64,000 nucleotides of DNA from Pedosphaera parvula Ellin514. GTDB lineage: Bacteria > Verrucomicrobiota > Verrucomicrobiia > Limisphaerales > Pedosphaeraceae. The stretch is taken from NCBI RefSeq assembly GCF_000172555.1, contig NZ_ABOX02000010.1, positions 1 through 64,000 on the forward strand, in the 5' to 3' direction. The position numbers and the translations under genes are program-made. The notes below the pieces were generated by a model. It had not been told where the DNA came from. It saw nothing but the letters and a program-made list of their open reading frames with translations, and made no database searches. Positions 1 to 9,249 of this stretch are shown one piece after another; the first letter of the stretch is position 1; each line of letters begins with the position of its first letter.

Positions 1-90
1 AGCGCGACTTGCACAGATGCATTCGGAAGGCGGATGAAGGCCCAGGGAATTACGATTGTCAAATTTCCTACTTTGAAAGGAAATGTTGGA

Positions 91-155
91 AGGTATCGGA
101 AGGTATCGGAAGGTATCGGAAGGTATCGGAAGGTATCGGAAGGTATCGGAAGGTA
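91..155. repeat. Tandem array of a 10-bp unit (AGGTATCGGA)
   Basis: Six identical head-to-tail copies of AGGTATCGGA run from 91 to 150, followed by a partial unit and preceded by a half unit. The period is close to one helical turn. Two copies of the same unit appear in reverse orientation at 19282-19301. There are no spacers, so it is not a CRISPR array. Confidence 0.95.
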
Positions 156-191
156 AAAACATTCCATTTTGAATGAAAGATGAAAATGGGT

Positions 192-231
192 GTTAACGGC
201 AGCTCACAGCAGTTATCGGCTGTCAGGTTCT
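192..231. repeat. Degenerate 10-bp repeats (GTTAACGGCA type)
   Basis: Successive 10-mers read GTTAACGGCA, GCTCACAGCA, GTTATCGGCT and a decayed GTCAGGTTCT. The same degenerate unit forms a four-copy array in reverse orientation at 19103-19142. In both places it sits near AGGTATCGGA units. Confidence 0.7.
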
Positions 232-431
232 TTCCAAGTTAATTAAAGTAAAGAGACTTGCCACAAGGAGTAGTAAGAGTATAGTATGCACTACGAGAGG
301 ACGGGCAATCGTCAGTGAGTTCGGTCCGGTTAAAACTTTGGTAAACAACCGGCTCGTGGTTTTTTGTGTCGGGAATTGTGAACTTGACGTCCTTTGAAAC
401 GGAAATTACTCTGAACAGAACGGTAAAGTTT

Positions 432-487
432 GCTGGTTAGACCAGCGCGCCAAAGTCGGAAGAATCAAATCTGCCGACTTTTTTATT
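432..487 (+). terminator. Tandem hairpins with T-tract before nusA (terminator or attenuator)
   Basis: A GCTGGT/ACCAGC stem with a 3-nt loop (432-446) is followed by AAGTCGG (453-459) pairing with CCGACTT (474-480) and then a run of T. This is the shape of an intrinsic terminator, placed about 30 bases before the nusA start. It could end an upstream transcript or attenuate the nusA operon. The sequence alone does not decide between these. Confidence 0.55.
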
Positions 488-515
488 CCCCGCAAGGGGT
501 GCCGGGCAAGATCTT

Positions 516-1793
516 ATGAATGCAGATTTTTTAACAGTATTGGAATTCTGGGAACGGGAAAAGGGCATAAGCCGTCAGGTGCTCATTTCTGCCGTGGAGG
601 AATCCCTGTTGTCTGCTGCCAAGAAGGCGGTCGGGCCGGCCCGTGAGTTGCGCTGCATCATTGACCCGAAGTCGGGTGATATCAAGGCTTTTGCGAAGTT
701 GATTGTTTCGGAGAAAGTGGTTTCGAAGCATGATCATATCTCCCTGCCGGATGCGAAGAAAATAAAGCCGGACGCGCAATTGGGCGAGGAAGTGGAAGTG
801 GAAGTGACGCCAGCCGGGTTCGGACGTATTGCCTCACAATATGCGAAGCAGTCGTTGATGCAACACATTCGCCGTGCGGAGAAGCAATTGATTTTTACGG
901 AGTTCAAGGATCGTGTTGGTGATATCATCAGCGGCGTCGTGCGCCGGTTTGATCGATCGGATGTCAGTGTGGATTTAGGCAAGTATGAAGCTTTGCTCCC
1001 CAACCGGGAGCGTGTACCAACTGAGGAATATCAGATTGGCGAACGGATTCGTTGTTACGTCAAGGCCGTGGAAAATGGTCCGCATGGACCTGAGATCATC
1101 CTGTCCCGTGCTGATCCGCGGTTTGTGATCAAGTTGTTCCAGTTGGAAGTTTCGGAAATCAATGATGGCACGATCGAGATCAAGGGCATTGCCCGTGAAC
1201 CTGGTTTCCGCACGAAGCTGGCGGTTTATACGCGTGACGAAAAAGTTGATCCCGTGGGTGCATGCGTTGGATTGCGTGGTCAACGGGTGAAGAACATTGT
1301 TCGCGAATTGAACAATGAGAAGGTGGATATCATTCGTTGGGAGCCTAATATCAAGGGCTTCCTAACAAATGCCTTGGCTCCGGCGCAGTTGAAGACTTTT
1401 GAAGTCGATGAAGCCAACAAGCGGGTGAAGATCGTGGTGGGCGAGGACCAGCTTTCGCTGGCGATCGGCAAGCGCGGTCAGAATGCGCGGTTATCATCGA
1501 AGCTGACCGGTTGGCAGGTGGACATTGAGCCCGAAGTAGTGCACCGGATGGGATTTGAAGAGAAGGTCGCGGAGGCGGTGAAGACTTTGGCAGCGATTCC
1601 TGGGATTACACAGGAGCAGGCTGACACTCTGGTTCATCAAGGTTTGACGCGATTGGAAGATTTGTTGCAGGCGGATATTAGTGATCTGTCTGGAATACCG
1701 CAAATTGGCGACCAGGCGGCCGCCATTTTGGAAGCTGCAAAGGCAGAAGCCGCGCGGCACAGATTAAAATTGGGTGAAGACTCAGCAGGTTAA
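516..1793 (+). CDS. nusA: Transcription termination/antitermination factor NusA
   Basis: NusA binds RNA polymerase and nascent RNA and modulates pausing, termination and antitermination in the cytoplasm. The 425-residue product has the family order: N-terminal polymerase-binding domain (about 1-125), S1 domain (about 130-195, around GDIISGVVRRFDRSDVSVDL), two KH domains (about 225-345, with GLRGQRVKNIVREL and AIGKRGQNARL), and a C-terminal helix-hairpin-helix segment (about 355-415, PGITQEQADTLV). The start at 516 fits the family N-terminus. It is the first gene of a nusA-infB-rbfA cluster. Hairpins just upstream suggest control by attenuation, which is inferred. Usual upstream partner rimP is not seen. 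Confidence 0.97.
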   Translation: MNADFLTVLEFWEREKGISRQVLISAVEESLLSAAKKAVGPARELRCIIDPKSGDIKAFAKLIVSEKVVSKHDHISLPDAKKIKPDAQLGEEVEVEVTPAGFGRIASQYAKQSLMQHIRRAEKQLIFTEFKDRVGDIISGVVRRFDRSDVSVDLGKYEALLPNRERVPTEEYQIGERIRCYVKAVENGPHGPEIILSRADPRFVIKLFQLEVSEINDGTIEIKGIAREPGFRTKLAVYTRDEKVDPVGACVGLRGQRVKNIVRELNNEKVDIIRWEPNIKGFLTNALAPAQLKTFEVDEANKRVKIVVGEDQLSLAIGKRGQNARLSSKLTGWQVDIEPEVVHRMGFEEKVAEAVKTLAAIPGITQEQADTLVHQGLTRLEDLLQADISDLSGIPQIGDQAAAILEAAKAEAARHRLKLGEDSAG

Positions 1794-1889
1794 TCACCAT
1801 GGCTGGCACCAAAAATGGTCTTATGTTAAGCTACTAGCGTATGAATGCTTTGTGGCAATACCGGCCAGAAGTTAGAGATAAAATAAATT

Positions 1890-4550
1890 ATGCCCGTTCG
1901 TATTTACGACATTTCAAAGAAGCTCGGCTTGGAGAACAAGGAAGTTCTAGCCAAGGCACGAGAGTTGGGCATTACTGCCGCCAAGGTCCCTTCCAGTTCG
2001 CTTGATAAGATCACCGCTGAATATCTTGAACAAGAGCTATCGGGTGGAAAACCCGTAGCGACAGCAGCCCCTCCAGCGCCACCCGCTGAACCCGAAAAGA
2101 TTTTGATCGTCACGGCACCGCCAGCTCCAGCCCCTGTCATTGAGCCTGCTCCTTTGGTTGAGGCCAAGGTGCCTGCACCGGCGGCTCCAGTGCACGAACA
2201 AGAAGTCAAAGCACCGATTGTGTCCCCTGCCCCAATTGTAGAGGAAGCTCCAGTGGAAGTGAAAGCCCCTGAGCCCGTAAAAGAAGCTCCGCAGGTTATC
2301 GTGGCCGAAGTGAAGCCGGCGCCTGTCGTCGAAGAGACTCCGAAAGTTGAAGCAGCGCCAGTGGCTCCTGCTCCCAAGCCTGAAGTCCCCGTTGCTCCTG
2401 CAACACCCATTGCGGCCACACCTCCGCCACCGCCTGCCCCTCCAGCGCGTCCTGCGGGACCTCAGGTAGGTGATAAGGTCGGCTTTATCCAGCTGCCTTC
2501 GAAACCAGCTCCCAGGACCGCCGAGAAGGTCGGCTCAGCAAAGCTGCCACCCAGCCGTCCTGGCCAGCAGCCAGGCGGAAATCGTCCAGATTTTTCCCGT
2601 GGTGGCAACCGGCCTGACAATCGAAATGCACGGCCTGGTTTCGGTGCTCCTCATGGAGGACGCCCACAAGCGCCTGGAGGCAGGCCTGGTTTCGGTAACC
2701 GCAATGAACCGGCGAAACCTGCCGCTCCAAGCGGGCCCAGATTCGTAACGCCGGACAATGCTCAGGTCATTTCGGTAAAACCACCGATCGTGGTGCGTGA
2801 GTTGGCGGAACAGCTTAAATTAAAGCCGTTCAAGTTGATTGCCGACCTGATGGAATTGGGCGTTTTTGCGAACGTTAATCAAGCGATTGATGAATCTGTC
2901 GCCCAGAGAATTTGTGCCAAGTACGGTTATCGTTTTGAAGTTGAAAAACGCGAACGTGGCAGCGGCATTATTCATGCCCCGATAAAGAAAATCGAAGTCG
3001 ACATCGAGGACAAGCCGGAGCAGTTGAAGCCGCGCGCTCCAGTTGTAACGATCATGGGTCACGTGGACCATGGCAAGACTACTTTGCTGGACGTGATTCG
3101 AAAGTCTGACGTTGTGGCGGGTGAGGCTGGTGGCATAACGCAGCACATTGGTGCTTATACAATTTCATTCCCACACCCTGAGCGGAAGAACGAACTGCAA
3201 CAGATCACCTTCCTGGACACTCCGGGTCACGCCGCGTTCAGCGCGATGCGGGCACGCGGTGCAAATGTGACTGACATTGTGGTGTTGGTCGTGGCTGCCA
3301 ATGATGGCGTAATGCCGCAGACACTGGAAGCCTTGAGTCATGCTCAAGCAGCCAAAGCGGAAATCATGGTGGCGGTGAACAAGGTTGATCATCCTAATGC
3401 GAATCCAATGAGGGTTCGCCAGCAATTGCAGGAAAAAGGCCTGGTATGTGAAGAATGGGGTGGCAAGACCCTGTTCGTGGATGTTTCCGCCATCACCAAG
3501 CAGGGCGTGGACAAGTTGTTGGAAGCCATTTTGCTCCAGGCTGAAATCATGGAGCTTAAGGCGAATCCAGATCGTCGCGCCAAAGGCAACGTTATTGAAT
3601 CCGGTTTGGAACCTGGCGGTCCCACGGCAACTGTGTTGGTACGTAAAGGCACATTGCACTTGGGAGATGTGGTTATTTGCGGTCCCTTCTATGGCAAGGT
3701 TCGCGCTCTAATTAATGAGGAAAATAAACGTCTCAAGGAGGCAGGTCCTTCTGTAGCTGTCAAGTTGCTCGGTTTAAATGGCGTTCCTGAAGCTGGACTG
3801 GAATTTACCGTTGAGGAGAACGAGAAGGAAGCTCGTGATATTGCTGAAAAGCGCACGATGGAAGCCAGAGCCATGGGGCAGGAAGCACGCGCCAAGGTCA
3901 CCTTGGAAAATCTTTTCGCCACCATGTCTTCAACCAGTGCGAAGGTGTTGAAGCTCGTGGTCAAGGCTGACACTCAAGGCTCGGTTGAAGCCATCGTCGA
4001 AGCATTAAAGAAAATTGAATCTGATAAAGTCAGCCTCGAAGTCATTCATAGCGCGGTTGGCACGATTACCGAATCGGATGTCGCTCTGGCCTCAGCTTCA
4101 AACGCTGTAATTCTCGGTTTCCATACCCGTATTGATAATGGTGTATCCGATGAGGCGAAACGCGAAGGCGTTCAGATCAAGCTTTACGCGATCATCTACG
4201 AACTTATCGATCAGGTGAAGGAATCCATGGCCGGTCTGTTGGATCCTCTTTACAAGGATGTTGTCGTTGGAACGGCTGAAGTGCGGAAAATCTTCGAACT
4301 TTCCAAAGGAATTCCGGTTGCTGGCTGCATGATCACCAACGGACGCATTGTTCGTGGGAAAGTGCGCGTGATGCGCCGCAAGGGATTAATCTTCGAAGGC
4401 GTTACCCAATCGTTGCGCCGGTTCCAGGACGAAGTGAATGAAGTGCGCGCCGGCATGGAATGCGGCATTCGACTCGATGGTTTCGGGGACTTTCAAATCG
4501 GTGATACGATTGAGTGTTACACGGTCGAGAAGACCACTCAGAAACTCTAA
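1890..4550 (+). CDS. infB: Translation initiation factor IF-2
   Basis: IF-2 is the GTPase that delivers initiator tRNA to the 30S subunit and promotes subunit joining. The 886-residue protein starts with an IF2_N helix domain (about 1-50). A long Pro/Ala/Val/Glu-rich linker follows (about 55-290) with a Gly/Arg/Asn-rich patch, then a second IF2_N-like region (about 300-355). The G domain has GHVDHGKT at residues 390-397, DTPGH and NKVD. The C-terminal beta-barrels and fMet-tRNA-binding part complete it. The low-complexity linker differs in length between species and explains several spurious overlapping reading frames. It is 96 bases downstream of nusA and is followed closely by rbfA. Confidence 0.98.
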   Translation: MPVRIYDISKKLGLENKEVLAKARELGITAAKVPSSSLDKITAEYLEQELSGGKPVATAAPPAPPAEPEKILIVTAPPAPAPVIEPAPLVEAKVPAPAAPVHEQEVKAPIVSPAPIVEEAPVEVKAPEPVKEAPQVIVAEVKPAPVVEETPKVEAAPVAPAPKPEVPVAPATPIAATPPPPPAPPARPAGPQVGDKVGFIQLPSKPAPRTAEKVGSAKLPPSRPGQQPGGNRPDFSRGGNRPDNRNARPGFGAPHGGRPQAPGGRPGFGNRNEPAKPAAPSGPRFVTPDNAQVISVKPPIVVRELAEQLKLKPFKLIADLMELGVFANVNQAIDESVAQRICAKYGYRFEVEKRERGSGIIHAPIKKIEVDIEDKPEQLKPRAPVVTIMGHVDHGKTTLLDVIRKSDVVAGEAGGITQHIGAYTISFPHPERKNELQQITFLDTPGHAAFSAMRARGANVTDIVVLVVAANDGVMPQTLEALSHAQAAKAEIMVAVNKVDHPNANPMRVRQQLQEKGLVCEEWGGKTLFVDVSAITKQGVDKLLEAILLQAEIMELKANPDRRAKGNVIESGLEPGGPTATVLVRKGTLHLGDVVICGPFYGKVRALINEENKRLKEAGPSVAVKLLGLNGVPEAGLEFTVEENEKEARDIAEKRTMEARAMGQEARAKVTLENLFATMSSTSAKVLKLVVKADTQGSVEAIVEALKKIESDKVSLEVIHSAVGTITESDVALASASNAVILGFHTRIDNGVSDEAKREGVQIKLYAIIYELIDQVKESMAGLLDPLYKDVVVGTAEVRKIFELSKGIPVAGCMITNGRIVRGKVRVMRRKGLIFEGVTQSLRRFQDEVNEVRAGMECGIRLDGFGDFQIGDTIECYTVEKTTQKL

Positions 4551-4570
4551 TTTTTTTCAGGAGTTTTCTT

Positions 4571-4948
4571 ATGCCTTCGCTCAGACTTCAACGGGTGCGC
4601 GAGCTATTAAAGCGGGAAATCGGCGAAGTGATTCGCCGGGAGATTCCCGTGGGTGAGAGTGGCTTGATCACGGTAAATGAGGTGGGAGTAAGCAGCGATC
4701 TGCATTCCGCCACTGTGTTTATCGGCATTCTCGGCACTGATCAGCAGAAGAAAAAAGGGTTCGCGCAGCTCAACCATCATCGTAAACGCATTCAGGGCCT
4801 GGTAGGCCAGGCTGTCATTTTGAAGTATACTCCCACACTCCGATTCGTACTCGATGAATCAATTGCTGAAGGGAACAAAGTGCTTCAAATCATTGACGAA
4901 CTGGAAAAATCCGGCCCTAATAATGAAACAACGCCCGAAAATCATTGA
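4571..4948 (+). CDS. rbfA: 30S ribosome-binding factor RbfA
   Basis: RbfA is a small KH-fold protein needed for late 30S subunit maturation and 16S rRNA 5'-end processing. The start at 4571 gives 125 residues, the usual family length, and is preceded by AGGAG at a normal distance. A start further upstream at 4514 would overlap infB and add an unrelated leader. The N-terminus (RLQRVRELLKREIGEVI) and the central TVFIGILG strand are typical. It lies 20 bases after infB, and the next gene starts inside its last codons, which suggests translational coupling. Confidence 0.93.
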   Translation: MPSLRLQRVRELLKREIGEVIRREIPVGESGLITVNEVGVSSDLHSATVFIGILGTDQQKKKGFAQLNHHRKRIQGLVGQAVILKYTPTLRFVLDESIAEGNKVLQIIDELEKSGPNNETTPENH

Positions 4949-5909
4949 TCGCATCCTGGAAGGGATTCGCGAAAGTCGTACCTTTTGTGTTGTCGGTCAC
5001 ATTCGTCCGGATGGTGATTGCATTGGTTCTCAACTCGGCCTCACGCTTGCCCTCTTAAACGAGGGCAAAAAAGTTTGGTGTTGGAATGAGGACATCGTTC
5101 CTGCCAAGCTTGCCTTCCTGGATCCTGAAAAGATTGTTCAGCGTCCCCGACCCGGCATGGAGTTTGATTGCGTCATCGCCACGGACGCCGCCAGTTTTGA
5201 ACGGCTTGGCAAAGTGGGCGACTGTATTGGCAAACGCAAACTTTTCATTAATATTGATCATCACCAGAGCAATACCCGCTATGCGGATATCAACTGGATT
5301 TCCGCCAGGGAACCTTCGAGTGGCGAGATCATTTTCAAGCTCCTCAAGTCAGCCAACTGGCCGATCACTCCGCAAATAGCTGATTGTTTATTTACGGCGG
5401 TGTCCACGGATACTGGTTCGTTCCAATACCCCAGCACTTTGCCAAGCACCTACAACGTCGCCGGGGAGCTGGTTAAACGTGGAGCCAACCTGGCCAAGAT
5501 TTGCGATGAGGTTTATCAATCATATCCTCTTTCGCGTGTTCGCCTGTTGAAGCATTTGTATAATAAGTTTCGACTGACGGATGACGACCAGATTGCCTAT
5601 TTCTGGTTGAGGAAAGCCGACTTCACCCGCACAGGAGCAGACACCAGCGATTCAGAGGGATTGATCGATCACATTCGTGATATTGAACCCGTCCAGGTTG
5701 CATGCCTGTTCGAAGAGCTTGAGCCGGAGCTTACCAGGATCAGCCTTCGATCCAAAAACGTCAAAGTAAACGTGAACGAAATTGCGGCGATCTTTGGCGG
5801 AGGTGGACACAAAGCCGCAGCCGGGGCTCGCATTCCAGGTTCTCCTCTATCTGTGCAACGGCGGGTTATTTCGGCGGTGAAGAGGGCGCTCAACGCAGCA
5901 CAGAGCTGA
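4923..5909 (+). CDS. DHH/DHHA1 phosphoesterase (NrnA-like oligoribonuclease/pAp phosphatase)
   Basis: This family degrades short oligoribonucleotides and dephosphorylates 3'-phosphoadenosine 5'-phosphate using Mn-type metal sites. The DHH motifs are visible: GHIRPDGDCIGS near residue 20, TDAAS, and IDHHQSN. The C-terminal DHHA1 domain carries FGGGGHKAAAGARI. I chose the start at 4923 (328 aa) because homologues begin just before the first strand. The frame stays open to 4854, which would add 23 residues inside rbfA. The gene overlaps rbfA by 26 bases. A position between rbfA and truB is common for nrnA-type genes. Exact substrate preference cannot be read from sequence. Confidence 0.88.
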   Translation: MKQRPKIIDRILEGIRESRTFCVVGHIRPDGDCIGSQLGLTLALLNEGKKVWCWNEDIVPAKLAFLDPEKIVQRPRPGMEFDCVIATDAASFERLGKVGDCIGKRKLFINIDHHQSNTRYADINWISAREPSSGEIIFKLLKSANWPITPQIADCLFTAVSTDTGSFQYPSTLPSTYNVAGELVKRGANLAKICDEVYQSYPLSRVRLLKHLYNKFRLTDDDQIAYFWLRKADFTRTGADTSDSEGLIDHIRDIEPVQVACLFEELEPELTRISLRSKNVKVNVNEIAAIFGGGGHKAAAGARIPGSPLSVQRRVISAVKRALNAAQS

Positions 5910-5929
5910 CTTCTGTATCCCCTACCAAG

Positions 5930-6319
5930 ATGGCAACGCTTGCTCTACTGGTGTTACGCACGGCAACGATGGAAGCAACGCTTACGTTTTATAAGGCGTT
6001 GGGACTTCACTTTACTGAAGAGAAGCACGGAACAGGTCCGTTACACTATTCATCAGTTGTCGGCGATTTGGTTTTCGAAATTTATCCAGGAGAGCCAGGC
6101 TCAGCACCCGAAAGGAAAACAGGTGGCGCTACAATGCTGGGGTTCACCGTGGATCAACTGGATGCAACTCTTGCGTTGCTCAATGCAATTAAACCAGATT
6201 CGCAATTAGTTCCGAAAGAATCACCTTGGGGAAGGCGTGCCGTGGCTGTTGATCCCGACGGCCGTGCAGTCGAGATAACGGAGCGATCCGTCAAAGGCTC
6301 CTCAACCGGAGATAAATAG
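5930..6319 (+). CDS. VOC (glyoxalase/bleomycin resistance) superfamily protein
   Basis: The 129-residue protein has the fold signature of one VOC module pair: TLALLVLRTATMEATLTFYKA at the start, GDLVFEIYPG in the middle, and a WGRRAVAVDPDGRAVEIT terminus. VOC proteins use a metal in a paired beta-alpha-beta-beta-beta cavity for varied reactions, so no substrate is assigned. It sits 20 bases after the DHH gene and 44 bases before truB, in the same direction. It therefore looks like an insertion into the otherwise standard nusA-ribF cluster. Confidence 0.8.
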   Translation: MATLALLVLRTATMEATLTFYKALGLHFTEEKHGTGPLHYSSVVGDLVFEIYPGEPGSAPERKTGGATMLGFTVDQLDATLALLNAIKPDSQLVPKESPWGRRAVAVDPDGRAVEITERSVKGSSTGDK

Positions 6320-6363
6320 TCATTTTAGCCAGGTAAATGAAGCAGTAATAAGAAACTTGTTGT

Positions 6364-7074
6364 ATGCACGAATTTGATGTTTTCGACGGAGCACTTTTAA
6401 TCGACAAACCGGTTGGTTACACCTCCCATGATGTTGTTGATGCCATACGGCGTCGATTCCAAATCAAAAAGGTTGGCCACTGTGGAACACTTGATCCCAA
6501 CGCAACCGGCCTATTGATCATCGTGCTTGGCAGGGGAACGAAATTGTCAGAAAGACTGATGTCTTCAGACAAGGTGTACGAAGGGACAATAAAATTTGGC
6601 GAAACCACGGATAGCTATGATGCGGATGGAGAACTAGTCACTTCCCTGCCCGTTCCTCCCATGACTTTGGGCGAGCTGAATGAGACGGCGGCAGCCTTCG
6701 TGGGTGATCAGATGCAGGTCCCGCCAATGGTTTCGGCGATCAAAAAAGGCGGCGTTCCACTTTATAAACTTGCGCGAAAGGGTGTGGAGGTCGAACGCGA
6801 ACCTCGCTTTATCCACATATATAATTTCCGTTTCGCCGAGTACAATGAACCCATTGGTCGCTTCCGGGTCGCTGCCACCAAAGGCACTTACGTCCGAAGT
6901 CTGGCGCATGATTTGGGTCAAAAGCTTGGCTGCGGAGGGCACCTGGCCACGTTACGAAGAACCGTTTCTGGAAAATTTGATGTCGCGAATGCCATTCGGC
7001 TCGACCAGGCCTTGGAACTTTCTGCCGCCGAACTGGAGAAGCGGGTTATTCCATTTCTGAAGCTCGCAGCCTAG
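6364..7074 (+). CDS. truB: tRNA pseudouridine-55 synthase TruB
   Basis: TruB converts uridine 55 in the T-loop of tRNA to pseudouridine. The 236-residue protein has the family entry LLIDKPVGYTSHDVVDAIRR, and the catalytic aspartate is D44 in GHCGTLDPNATG. Further family blocks are QVPPMVSAIKKGG and KGTYVRSLAHDLG. It is shorter than the roughly 300-residue enterobacterial enzyme and lacks most of the C-terminal PUA-like extension, as in many small bacterial TruB proteins. ribF follows after 13 bases, a widely conserved pair. Confidence 0.96.
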   Translation: MHEFDVFDGALLIDKPVGYTSHDVVDAIRRRFQIKKVGHCGTLDPNATGLLIIVLGRGTKLSERLMSSDKVYEGTIKFGETTDSYDADGELVTSLPVPPMTLGELNETAAAFVGDQMQVPPMVSAIKKGGVPLYKLARKGVEVEREPRFIHIYNFRFAEYNEPIGRFRVAATKGTYVRSLAHDLGQKLGCGGHLATLRRTVSGKFDVANAIRLDQALELSAAELEKRVIPFLKLAA

Positions 7075-7087
7075 TTTACCCACCAAA

Positions 7088-8011
7088 ATGAAGATCATCC
7101 GAAGCGCCAGCGAACTGAAGGCGAATGGCCGGAAGGTTTGTCTGGCAATCGGATTCTTCGACGGCGTACATCTTGGACATCAGCAAATCATCCGTCAGAC
7201 CATCGCGGATTCGATAAAGCACGAGGCGGTGTCATTGGTGGTGACCTTCGATCAACACCCCAGCACCGTCGTGGCGCCGGATCGGATTCCTCCGCTGATC
7301 TATCCGCTCCCCCACAAACTCAAAACCATTGGGTCCCTGGGTAGTGAAGCACTTTTCCTGATTCATTTCGATAAAGCCTTCAGCGAACTGAGCGGTGAGG
7401 CCTTCATACGCAATTTGGCTAACGATTTGGGCCATATCGAGAGCTTGTGTGTGGGCAGCAACTTCACGTTTGGATATAAACGGAGCGGAAATGTCGCGCT
7501 GCTTAAAACTCTCGGTGAAGAGTTGAAATTTACGGTTCACGGCATGGCAGCCGTCTCTCTGGATGGAAAAACTGTAAGCAGCACACGCATTCGGGAAGCC
7601 ATCAGAACCGGTGAACTGGACGCCGCCAGCCAAATGCTCGGGCGGACCTACTCTTTGTGCGGGCCGGTGATCAAGGGTGATCAACTTGGTCATAAGCTTG
7701 GATTTCCCACCGCCAATCTCAAGTTGGACGGTCTGGTACTCCCTCCAACCGGTGTTTACGCGGTGCATGCTTTTGTCGAAGGTGAATCTTATCGTGCGGT
7801 GGTGAATATAGGATTGCGTCCCACTTTAAGGAATCCAGCACCGGAAAGGCGCATCGAAGTTCATATCCTCAATTTCACTGGTGATCTTTATGGCAAAGCA
7901 ATGGAAATTGCGTTTGTCGAGAAGTTGCGAGACGAACAGAAGTTTCCTTCTCTTGACGCGCTCAAGCTCCAAATTGCGAAGGATATTGAAGATGCCGCGA
8001 AATGTTTTTGA
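7088..8011 (+). CDS. ribF: Bifunctional riboflavin kinase/FAD synthetase
   Basis: RibF phosphorylates riboflavin to FMN and adenylates FMN to FAD. The 307-residue protein has an N-terminal nucleotidyltransferase domain (GFFDGVHLGHQQII near residue 22, and VSSTRIREAI) and a C-terminal flavokinase domain beginning about residue 185 with the GFPTAN motif. It closes the nusA-truB-ribF cluster. The rpsO gene that often follows ribF is absent. Instead a 190-base gap precedes moxR, with only a weak hairpin (ACTCC/GGAGT, 8031-8044) as a possible terminator. Confidence 0.96.
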   Translation: MKIIRSASELKANGRKVCLAIGFFDGVHLGHQQIIRQTIADSIKHEAVSLVVTFDQHPSTVVAPDRIPPLIYPLPHKLKTIGSLGSEALFLIHFDKAFSELSGEAFIRNLANDLGHIESLCVGSNFTFGYKRSGNVALLKTLGEELKFTVHGMAAVSLDGKTVSSTRIREAIRTGELDAASQMLGRTYSLCGPVIKGDQLGHKLGFPTANLKLDGLVLPPTGVYAVHAFVEGESYRAVVNIGLRPTLRNPAPERRIEVHILNFTGDLYGKAMEIAFVEKLRDEQKFPSLDALKLQIAKDIEDAAKCF

Positions 8012-8202
8012 ACCAGTTCAATTGGTTTAGACTCCAAAGGGAGTCCTATGTCCTTAAAGGCTTGTCCCATTGAGTAAGACATCACTTTAATGGACCTGAA
8101 GAGCAATTCATATGCAGGTCCTGGCAAAATTCGATAAGATTTATCTGAACAGATTTCCTCGTTTTTTTGTCCATGGGACAGTAGAATTCGAATCAAATTA
8201 CG

Positions 8203-9192
8203 ATGAACACAGGAATTAGCGCTATTAACGCAGCCGTTCAAGAAACCAGTGCCTTTGTCAGGCCATTGTTTAGCGAATTGGGAAAAGTAATCATCGGCCA
8301 AAGCTATTTGGTGGAAAGGCTGACCATTGGATTGCTCGCCAATGGCCATGTTCTGCTGGAAGGCGTGCCCGGGTTGGCGAAGACCTTATCTGTTAAATCC
8401 CTTTCCTCCTGCCTGAGCGTCCGATTTTCACGATTGCAATTCACGCCGGACATGCTCCCTGCGGACGTAATTGGCACTCAGATTTATAACCCGCAATCAG
8501 GTGGTTTCACCACCCGCCGCGGGCCTATTTTCGCCAATTTGGTTCTGGCCGACGAGATTAATCGTGCTCCCGCTAAAGTTCAGAGCGCACTGTTGGAGGC
8601 GATGCAGGAAAAGCAGGTCACCATTGGAGACCAGACCTTTAAACTCGAAGAGCCTTTTCTTGTTCTGGCCACCCAAAACCCGATCGAGCAGGAAGGAACC
8701 TACCCGCTTCCTGAGGCTCAGGTGGATCGTTTCATGCTGAAACTGAAGATTGGCTATCCTTCACGAGCGGAAGAAAGATCGATTCTGGACCTGATGGCGC
8801 ACACATCCAACCTCCCTAAAGCAAATGCAGTGGTAACTTCGGACCAGATTTTAAAGGCACGTCAGGTTATCAATGACATCTATATTGATGACAAGGTAAA
8901 GGATTATATTGTCGATATCGTTTGTGCCACACGTGACCCGGAAGCTTACAAGATACAGGCCAAGGATTTCATCCAGTTGGGGGCCTCACCGCGCGCAACA
9001 ATTTCGCTGACCCTGGCGGCCAAGGCCTACGCCTTTTTGAAAGGGCGGGGTTATGTTACGCCACAGGATGTAAAGAGCATTGGGATGGATGTCTTGCGTC
9101 ACCGCGTCACAATCACGTACGAAGCCGAGGCCGAGAACAAGACCAGTGAAACGATCATTCAAAAGATTTTTGATGAGCTGCCAGTGCCCTAA
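8203..9192 (+). CDS. MoxR-family AAA+ ATPase
   Basis: MoxR ATPases act as chaperone-like partners of von Willebrand factor A (VWA) proteins encoded beside them. The 329-residue product shows Walker A in EGVPGLAKT (about residue 51), Walker B in LVLADEINRAPAK, the sensor block ATQNPIEQEGTYPLPEAQ, and the C-terminal lid with LGASPRATISL. It is the first gene of a five-gene run with DUF58, DUF4381 and two VWA proteins. That arrangement matches the Bacteroides aerotolerance (Bat) operons, so a role in envelope or oxidative stress tolerance is inferred from context. Confidence 0.93.
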   Translation: MNTGISAINAAVQETSAFVRPLFSELGKVIIGQSYLVERLTIGLLANGHVLLEGVPGLAKTLSVKSLSSCLSVRFSRLQFTPDMLPADVIGTQIYNPQSGGFTTRRGPIFANLVLADEINRAPAKVQSALLEAMQEKQVTIGDQTFKLEEPFLVLATQNPIEQEGTYPLPEAQVDRFMLKLKIGYPSRAEERSILDLMAHTSNLPKANAVVTSDQILKARQVINDIYIDDKVKDYIVDIVCATRDPEAYKIQAKDFIQLGASPRATISLTLAAKAYAFLKGRGYVTPQDVKSIGMDVLRHRVTITYEAEAENKTSETIIQKIFDELPVP

Positions 9193-9249
9193 CCCGCCCA
9201 TTGATACCCAACAGAGTTCAAGCCGAAGGAAACTGAGCGTGACATTCCC

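Larger units (their letters stand above)
1..515. other. Intergenic leader region upstream of nusA
   Basis: I see no convincing gene here. Frame 1 is open from base 1 to 156, but half of that is the 10-bp tandem array, so it is not supported as coding. The segment holds two families of 10-bp repeats (91-155 and 192-231), a long-range pairing of AGGACG (298-303) with CGTCCT (388-393) enclosing a CCGGTT/AACCGG hairpin (326-352), a 6-bp hairpin (432-446) and a terminator-like hairpin just before nusA. The rimP gene that usually precedes nusA is not present in these 515 bases. Confidence 0.6.

Noticed and set aside
91-155. CRISPR array
   Set aside because: The repeats are 10 bases long with no spacers and no cas genes in the window.
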